The notes beneath the pieces are model-generated. The model was not told the DNA's origin. It searched no databases and worked only from the letters and a program-made list of their open reading frames with translations. A program made the translations under genes and the position numbers. This document shows, piece by piece, positions 42,236 through 48,100 of a DNA stretch of 48,100 bases. The first letter of the stretch is position 1; every line of letters begins with the position of its first letter. This DNA is from Roseburia sp. (lineage in GTDB: Bacteria; Bacillota; Clostridia; Lachnospirales; Lachnospiraceae), in assembly GCA_026168605.1 (NCBI GenBank), contig JAPFDX010000007.1, forward strand, positions 1-48,100. Direction: 5' to 3'.

Positions 42236-45200
42236 ATGAGTACCTACAATATCGTGCTTTCGACCAATGAGAGCACTGTTGTGACCGAGTATGAGCCACA
42301 AAGCAAACGCTCTGATGCTTACCAGAGTGAAGCAGCTCTGGAAGCGGCATTTATCAAAATGCTGGGCGAACAGGGCTATGAGTATGTGACCATTCACAAC
42401 GCCGATGCACTCATTGCCAATCTCCGCAGACAGTTAGAATTGTTGAACAACTATCAGTTTACGGATAAGGAATGGGACAGCTTTTTCAAAAGCAAGATTG
42501 CCAACGCCAATGAGGGCATCGTGGAAAAGACCCGAAAAATTCAGGAAGATTATGTGCAGAACCTGACCCGCGAGGACGGGACTACCATGAACATCTCTCT
42601 GATTGACAAAAAGAACATCCACAATAACCGACTGCAAGTTATCAACCAGTATGAGGAAACAGCCGGAAAACATGATACCCGATATGATGTTACCATTCTG
42701 GTGAACGGTCTGCCGTTGGTTCATGTGGAATTGAAACGCCGTGGCGTGGCAATCAAGGAAGCGTTCAACCAGATCAACCGCTATCAGCGTGATAGCTTTT
42801 GGGCTGGTTGTGGGCTTTACGAGTATGTGCAGATTTTTGTAATCTCCAACGGCACATTCACAAAGTATTATTCCAACACCACCAGAGCAAGCCATATCAA
42901 GGAGAATGACGGAACTGGCAGGAAGCACAGCAAGAAAACTTCCAACAGCTTTGAATTTACCTCTTATTGGGCAGATGGGAACAACAGGGTTATCGCAGAC
43001 CTTGTTGACTTCACAAAGACATTCTTTGCGAAGCACACCATTTTGAACATCTTGACAAAATATTGCGTGTTCACTTCTGAGGAATTGTTGCTTGTCATGC
43101 GCCCCTATCAAATTGTGGCTACCGAGCGTATTTTGAACAGGATTGAAGTGTCCACCAACTACAAGAAAACAGGAACAATCGAAGCCGGAGGATATATCTG
43201 GCACACCACAGGAAGCGGTAAGACATTGACTTCCTTTAAGACAGCCCAGCTTGCGACAGGACTGACGTATATCGAAAAGGTTCTGTTTGTGGTCGATCGT
43301 AAGGACTTGGACTATCAGACCATTAAGGAATATGACCGCTTTGAAAAAGGTGCTGCCAACGGAAACAAGAGTACCGCTGTTTTGCAAAGACAGCTTGAGG
43401 ACAGCACCTCCCGAATTATCGTAACGACCATTCAGAAATTGGATGTGTTCATTACGAAAAATCCGAGCCACCCTATCCGAAACAAGCATATTGTCCTTGT
43501 GTTTGACGAGTGCCACCGCAGCCAGTTTGGAGACATGCACACCCGAATTGTCGGAGGGCAAATCAAAAAGGGCGAAAAGACAATCAAGGTGGAAAGGTAT
43601 TTCAAGAACTATCATATATTTGGATTTACTGGCACACCGATTTTCGCAGTCAATGCCGGGACAGGTGGAAATCCGAATCTCCGAACCACAGAGCAGGCTT
43701 TTGGTGCGAAGCTCCATACCTACACTATTGTGGATGCAATCAATGATGGAAATGTGCTGCCGTTCCGTATCGACTATATTAACACGGTCAAGCAGAAGGA
43801 TGACAAGCAGGACAAGCAGGTTGCCGCTATTGATACCGAGGAAGCATTGGGTTCGCCGGAGCGTATCACAGAGGTTGTGAAGTACATTCTGGAACACTTC
43901 GACCAAAAGACCATGCGAAATTCCTACTACAGTCTGAAAGGTCAGCGAGTAAACGGCTTCAACTCTATGTTCGCCGTCAGCTCTATTCCTGTCTGCAAAA
44001 AGTATTATCTGGAGTTTAAAAAACAGATTGCAGAACGGCACAGAGATTTGACTATTGCCACTATCTTCTCATTCGCTCCAAATGAAGCGGATAGTGCCGA
44101 TGGTATTCTGGACGATGAAAGTTTTGACACCGATGACCTTGACCAGAGTTCCCGTGACTTTCTGGATATGGCAATTAAAGACTACAACAAGATTTTCAAA
44201 ACCAATTTTGATACATCAAGCAAGGGTTTCCAAGATTACTACAAAGACCTTTCCGATAAGGTTAAGAAGCGTGAAGTCGATTTGCTGATTGTAGTCAACA
44301 TGTTCTTGACGGGCTTCGATGCAACAACACTTAACACCCTTTGGGTAGATAAGAACTTGAAAATGCATGGTCTGATACAGGCATTTTCCAGAACGAACCG
44401 TATCCTCAATTCAGTCAAGTCCTTTGGTAATATTGTCTGCTTCCGTGATCTTGAAGAAGCTACCAACGATGCGATTGCATTGTTCGGAGACAAGGAAGCA
44501 AACGGCATTGTCCTCTTGAAATCCTATGAGGATTATTACTACGGTTGTGTCGATGATAAAGGTCGTGAGCAGAAAGGTTATGAGGAACGAATTGCAGAAT
44601 TGTTGCAGAAATATCCTTTGGGACAGCCGATTGTCGGAGAGCAAAACAAGAAGGATTTTATTGTTCTGTTTGGTAATATTCTGCGTTTGAGAAATATCCT
44701 TGCTGCCTTTGACCGCTTTGCCGGAAATGAAATCCTATCCCCGATTGATTTCCAAGACTACACAGGCACATACCATGATGTGTACGAGGAAATCAAACCG
44801 AAACCGGGAAGCAAGGAAAGTATTATGGATGATGTTGTCTTTGAAATGGAGCTTGTCAAACAAGTGGAAGTCAACATTGATTATATCTTGATGCTGGTTG
44901 GAAAGTATCACGATGGAAACTGTGAGGATAAGGAAATCCTTGTTGCGATTGATAAAGCAATCAAATCTAGCTTGCAGCTTAGGTCTAAAAAGGAACTGAT
45001 TGAAAAATTTATTGCTACTATCAACACAAATACCAATGTCAATACTGACTGGCAGCGTTTTGTCAGAGAGCAGAGAGAGACCGATATTCAGACTTTGATC
45101 ACTGAAGAAAAATTGAAACCGGAAGAAACGAGAAAGTTTGTGGAGAACGCTTTCCGTGATGGCGTACTCAAAACCACTGGTACAGATGTTGATCGACTGA

Positions 45201-45412
45201 TGCCGCCCGTTTCCCGTTTCGGAGGTGGAGGTTCTCGTGATAAGAAGAAACAGACAGTTATTGAAAAACTAAAAGGGTTCTTTGAGAAATACTTTGGACT
45301 GGTTAGCCCAGAGGTTTCAAAAGAATCGGATAAGGTTACATATCTTTATGATACAGAACCAACACTATCTATGGTGGCAGAGGAACCGGTGCATTACGGA
45401 AAAGATATTTAG
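42236..45412 (+). CDS. hsdR: type I restriction endonuclease subunit HsdR
   Basis: 1058 residues; AAAGGAGG precedes the ATG. The N-terminal nuclease has RYDVTILVNGLPLVHVELKRRG (Asp and E-X-K of the PD-(D/E)XK fold). The translocase has Walker A HTTGSGKTLTSF (about 325), the helicase box VFDECHRSQFGD (about 424), FTGTPIF, and motif VI QAFSRTNRIL. The C-terminal 250 residues are the helical part that binds the methylase. It translocates and cuts DNA lacking the methylation set by HsdS. It starts 19 bases after the partial hsdS. Confidence 0.96.
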   Translation: MSTYNIVLSTNESTVVTEYEPQSKRSDAYQSEAALEAAFIKMLGEQGYEYVTIHNADALIANLRRQLELLNNYQFTDKEWDSFFKSKIANANEGIVEKTRKIQEDYVQNLTREDGTTMNISLIDKKNIHNNRLQVINQYEETAGKHDTRYDVTILVNGLPLVHVELKRRGVAIKEAFNQINRYQRDSFWAGCGLYEYVQIFVISNGTFTKYYSNTTRASHIKENDGTGRKHSKKTSNSFEFTSYWADGNNRVIADLVDFTKTFFAKHTILNILTKYCVFTSEELLLVMRPYQIVATERILNRIEVSTNYKKTGTIEAGGYIWHTTGSGKTLTSFKTAQLATGLTYIEKVLFVVDRKDLDYQTIKEYDRFEKGAANGNKSTAVLQRQLEDSTSRIIVTTIQKLDVFITKNPSHPIRNKHIVLVFDECHRSQFGDMHTRIVGGQIKKGEKTIKVERYFKNYHIFGFTGTPIFAVNAGTGGNPNLRTTEQAFGAKLHTYTIVDAINDGNVLPFRIDYINTVKQKDDKQDKQVAAIDTEEALGSPERITEVVKYILEHFDQKTMRNSYYSLKGQRVNGFNSMFAVSSIPVCKKYYLEFKKQIAERHRDLTIATIFSFAPNEADSADGILDDESFDTDDLDQSSRDFLDMAIKDYNKIFKTNFDTSSKGFQDYYKDLSDKVKKREVDLLIVVNMFLTGFDATTLNTLWVDKNLKMHGLIQAFSRTNRILNSVKSFGNIVCFRDLEEATNDAIALFGDKEANGIVLLKSYEDYYYGCVDDKGREQKGYEERIAELLQKYPLGQPIVGEQNKKDFIVLFGNILRLRNILAAFDRFAGNEILSPIDFQDYTGTYHDVYEEIKPKPGSKESIMDDVVFEMELVKQVEVNIDYILMLVGKYHDGNCEDKEILVAIDKAIKSSLQLRSKKELIEKFIATINTNTNVNTDWQRFVREQRETDIQTLITEEKLKPEETRKFVENAFRDGVLKTTGTDVDRLMPPVSRFGGGGSRDKKKQTVIEKLKGFFEKYFGLVSPEVSKESDKVTYLYDTEPTLSMVAEEPVHYGKDI

Positions 45413-45450
45413 TGCAAATGATAATGGTTTAAAGGAAATCGGGAGGAAAA

Positions 45451-47061
45451 ATGAAAAAAGAAATTGCAAAGTTATTAGCAGGAAGTTCTGCATTACCAGT
45501 TTTATTTATAGGTTCTGGATTAACGAGAAGATATCTTGATCTACCAAATTGGGAAGGTTTACTTCGAAAATTCTGTGTTAAGCCATTTGAATACTACTAT
45601 GGTAAAGCAGAAAGGGCTTGCCGAGATCAAGTGGATATGCTGTATCCAACATTGGCTGATTATATAGAGGAAGACTTCAATGAAGTATGGTATACTGATA
45701 GCAATTATAAACAAAGCAGAGAACTTCATGCGGAGGACTTGAAGCAAAAAATTTCTCCTTTCAAATTTTGCATTGCAGATTTTATTCGTGATTCTAGTGC
45801 CAATATTCAAGAAATGCATGCTGAAGAAATTTCTAAATTTAAGGCTATTGGAAGCAAAAACATTAGTTGTATTATTACGACTAATTATGACACATTTTTA
45901 GAAAACAGTTTCGGACAGGGTGCATTTCAAACATATATTGGGCAAAGTGAATTACTTTTTTCTACAATATATGAGATAGCGGAAATATATAAAATCCATG
46001 GATGTTGTACCAAACCAGAATCTATAGTTATCAATTCGTATGATTATAATATATTCAATCAAAAAAGTGCATATTTGAGTTCGAAAATTTTGACACTATT
46101 TCTCGAAAGACCGATAATATTTATAGTGTATAGTATCAGCGATCCCAATATTAGGCGTATTCTCCAATCAGTTTCAGACTGTCTGGAAAATGATCAACTC
46201 GAACAATTAAAAGAACGACTAATATTTATTGAATGGAATTCAAATTCAAGTGTATCGGATTGCATTAATGAAAAGTTGTTTGATTATAATAATGGGAAAA
46301 CTATCACGATGAAAAATGTGTTATTAACACAATATAGTGATTTATATGATGCAATTCTTGAAAATACAGTAAAATACGATGTTAAAGCACTTCGCCGAAT
46401 AAAAAGTCAACTATATGAATTGGTCAAATCTAATAAACCCACAGAGAAGCTATATGTAGCGACTAGTATTGATGATTCGGAAACAGATGTTGATTTTGTT
46501 GTAGGTGTAGGCGTATATGGCAAATTTGGTAAAGTTGGTTATAGAGGACTGCGTGCGGAAGAACTATATCTTTATGCACTTGGAAAGTCTGAATTAGAAT
46601 ATGATGATGAAATGATTTTGAGAGAAGCAGTTCCCTCTTTGCATAATGGACGTAGTACTTTACCTGTATGTCGATTTGTTTCAAGATGTCAATCTAAGGA
46701 TTGTATTAATGACAAAGTAAAATTTTCTCTAAAAGAGAGATTTGAAGAAATGCTTTCGTGGGGAGAGAAAAAACGTATTAAAGATAATGGTAACTTTAAA
46801 ATGGGAAATATAATGGATTATTACAACACGCATGGATTAAGTCAAACATTATCTAAAATCCCGTTAATAGCACCGGAAGATATAGAACCAGATAGTTTAG
46901 TGCAATTTTTGAATAAGGCCTTGGAGGATTACCCTGATCTGCTAGCAGTAGGAAAAGGACATCAATCGCGCTCACAATTCAAAAAATGTATCAGTATATG
47001 GGATTGGCTTAAGTATTCAAAGGCAGCTAAAAATCAGATGAAGATATTGAAAGAAAACTAA
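45451..47061 (+). CDS. SIR2-like domain defence protein
   Basis: 536 residues. The N-terminal 290 residues form a SIR2-like (SIR2_2) domain: FIGSGLTRRYLDLPNWEGLL (NAD loop), IITTNYDTFLE (Asn at about 145), KIHGCCTKPESIVI (His183) and VYSISDPNIRRIL. Bacterial proteins of this kind degrade NAD when phage infection is sensed. The C-terminal 240 residues contain a conserved-looking VATSIDDSETDVDFVVGVGVYGKFG stretch that I cannot assign and that may be the sensor. GGGAGG precedes the ATG. The gene is visibly more AT-rich than hsdR, suggesting separate acquisition. It follows hsdR by 38 bases. Confidence 0.82.
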   Translation: MKKEIAKLLAGSSALPVLFIGSGLTRRYLDLPNWEGLLRKFCVKPFEYYYGKAERACRDQVDMLYPTLADYIEEDFNEVWYTDSNYKQSRELHAEDLKQKISPFKFCIADFIRDSSANIQEMHAEEISKFKAIGSKNISCIITTNYDTFLENSFGQGAFQTYIGQSELLFSTIYEIAEIYKIHGCCTKPESIVINSYDYNIFNQKSAYLSSKILTLFLERPIIFIVYSISDPNIRRILQSVSDCLENDQLEQLKERLIFIEWNSNSSVSDCINEKLFDYNNGKTITMKNVLLTQYSDLYDAILENTVKYDVKALRRIKSQLYELVKSNKPTEKLYVATSIDDSETDVDFVVGVGVYGKFGKVGYRGLRAEELYLYALGKSELEYDDEMILREAVPSLHNGRSTLPVCRFVSRCQSKDCINDKVKFSLKERFEEMLSWGEKKRIKDNGNFKMGNIMDYYNTHGLSQTLSKIPLIAPEDIEPDSLVQFLNKALEDYPDLLAVGKGHQSRSQFKKCISIWDWLKYSKAAKNQMKILKEN

Positions 47062-47072
47062 GGAGTGATTGT

Positions 47073-48100
47073 GTGGCAGAAAGTCAAAATATAGAATGGA
47101 AAGAGTCTTGGCGAGATGAGTATCTTAAGTGGATATGCGGTTTTGCCAATGCACAGGGCGGCAAGATTTATATTGGCACAAATGATGACGGCACGGTGAT
47201 CGGCATTCAGGACAGTAAAAAATTACTGGAAGATATTCCGAATAAAGTTCGGGATGTTCTTGGTATTATTGTAGATGTTAATTTGCTGACTGAAGATGGA
47301 AAAGACTACATTGAAATTTGCGTGAATTCGAATAGTTATCCCGTCAATTACAAGGGTGAATATCATTATCGGAGCGGTAGCACCAAGCAGCAGTTAAAGG
47401 GACAGGCATTAAACCAGTTTCTGTTACAGAAAACAGGAATTACGTGGGACAGTGTGCCAGTTCAAGGAGTAACTATACAAGATTTAAGAAATGACAGTTT
47501 CGATATTTTCCGGGAACAGGCAGTACGCAGCAAACGAATGGACAAGAAAGATATTGATGCCACGAATGAACAGCTACTGGACAGTTTGAACTTGCTTGAA
47601 AATAGTCATTTGAAAAGAGCAGCTATTTTGTTATTCCATCATAATCCGGAAAAATGGATACCGGGAGCATACATCAAGATTGGTTATTTTGAATCGGATT
47701 CAGAACTGCGTTATCAGGATGAAATTCACGGTTCACTAATTTCACAGGCAGATAAAGTGGTTGATCTCATTTTTACGAAATATTTAAAGGCAGATATTTC
47801 GTATCAAGGAGTAACAAGAGTGGAAACCTACCCTTTTCCGAAAGAAGCAATTAGGGAAGCTGTTTTTAATGCGATTGCACACAAATTTTATGGAGCATTA
47901 ATTCCAATTCAAATCAGTGTGTATGCAGATCGGATTTATATTGCGAATGATTGTATTTTCCCGGAAGATTGGACAATTAATGATTTAATGGGGAAACATC
48001 GGTCAAGACCGTATAATCCTCTGATTGCCAATACATTTTTTAGAGCTGGTTTTATCGAAGCATGGGGACGTGGAATCGAAAAAATCAAAGATAGCTGCAA
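47073..48100 (+). CDS. AlbA_2/Schlafen-type putative DNA- or RNA-binding protein, 5' part
   Basis: The gene starts with GTG at 47073, seven bases after AGGAG and 11 bases after the SIR2 gene, and runs off the right edge; about 342 residues are visible. The N-terminal AlbA_2 domain has NIEWKESWRDEYLKWICGFANAQGGKIYIGTNDDGTVIGI. Around residue 260-340 an ATPase-like end is seen (PKEAIREAVFNAIAHKFYGALIPIQISVY, then FFRAGFIEAWGRGIEKI). Such proteins are frequent in defence islands, where they are often misnamed RecG. Close spacing suggests it is cotranscribed with the SIR2 gene. Confidence 0.85.
   Translation, partial: MAESQNIEWKESWRDEYLKWICGFANAQGGKIYIGTNDDGTVIGIQDSKKLLEDIPNKVRDVLGIIVDVNLLTEDGKDYIEICVNSNSYPVNYKGEYHYRSGSTKQQLKGQALNQFLLQKTGITWDSVPVQGVTIQDLRNDSFDIFREQAVRSKRMDKKDIDATNEQLLDSLNLLENSHLKRAAILLFHHNPEKWIPGAYIKIGYFESDSELRYQDEIHGSLISQADKVVDLIFTKYLKADISYQGVTRVETYPFPKEAIREAVFNAIAHKFYGALIPIQISVYADRIYIANDCIFPEDWTINDLMGKHRSRPYNPLIANTFFRAGFIEAWGRGIEKIKDSC

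Noticed and set aside
42434-44041. Long open frame of 535 codons antisense to hsdR
   Set aside because: It is a codon-usage shadow: no ribosome site, no recognisable motif, and hsdR on the other strand has complete conserved motifs.

Overview
The window looks like chromosome of a motile, Gram-positive anaerobe of the Lachnospiraceae (Roseburia / Agathobacter type). This is inferred from a Firmicutes-type flagellin with a neighbouring csrA, YjfB, CvfB, YitT, an HD-GYP response regulator, a WalR-like box and GGAGG ribosome sites almost everywhere. No sequence search was possible, so the genus is a guess. Genes at both window ends are cut off.

Layout. 1-1400: the 5' part of an Rpn-like nuclease gene, then a YefM/YoeB toxin-antitoxin pair. 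1473-4100: flagellin, a divergent csrA and a small FimB-like tyrosine recombinase lying between two nearly identical palindromes. 4170-8440: a membrane-anchored GNAT protein, glycerol kinase with a long structured leader, a YtaF/MntP-type membrane protein and a REC/HD-GYP regulator. 8476-10605: a DUF342/FapA gene split by an in-frame amber codon. 10772-13656: an apgM-like gene, hom and an ACT-domain gene, read as a threonine-branch operon. 13800-18900: prfB (with its programmed +1 frameshift) followed by a Tim44-like, an SPFH, a zinc-ribbon membrane and a TPM protein, a PspA-less relative of the Bacillus ydjGHI cell-envelope module. 18936-23719: VanZ, an S41 protease and the ftsE-ftsX-M23 hydrolase set for septal wall cleavage. 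23839-35682: mostly single housekeeping genes (CdaR, YitT, WecG/TagA-like, NlpC/P60 hydrolase, trxB, yjfB, ridA, cvfB, acyl-ACP thioesterase, tRNA-Gln, YigZ, class A PBP) with clear promoters and terminators. 35789-37635: an ABC transporter and the stump of its divergent XRE regulator.

From about 37636 to the right edge lies a defence island: XRE regulator, hsdM, an unrecognised gene with a HEPN-like RX5H motif, hsdS, a second partial hsdS, hsdR, a SIR2-like protein and an AlbA_2/Schlafen-type protein. The hsdS gene carries two kinds of simple repeat: three 12-bp TAEL-coding units in the central helix and a GACA tetranucleotide tract of nearly ten units at its 3' end. Gain of one GACA unit would fuse it in frame to the downstream third target-recognition domain.

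The two places most worth follow-up are (a) the flagellin-csrA-recombinase locus, with an ATT start codon on the flagellin gene, a two-site CsrA leader and a possible invertible segment beside csrA, and (b) the repeat-tuned type I restriction locus with a nested HEPN-like gene.
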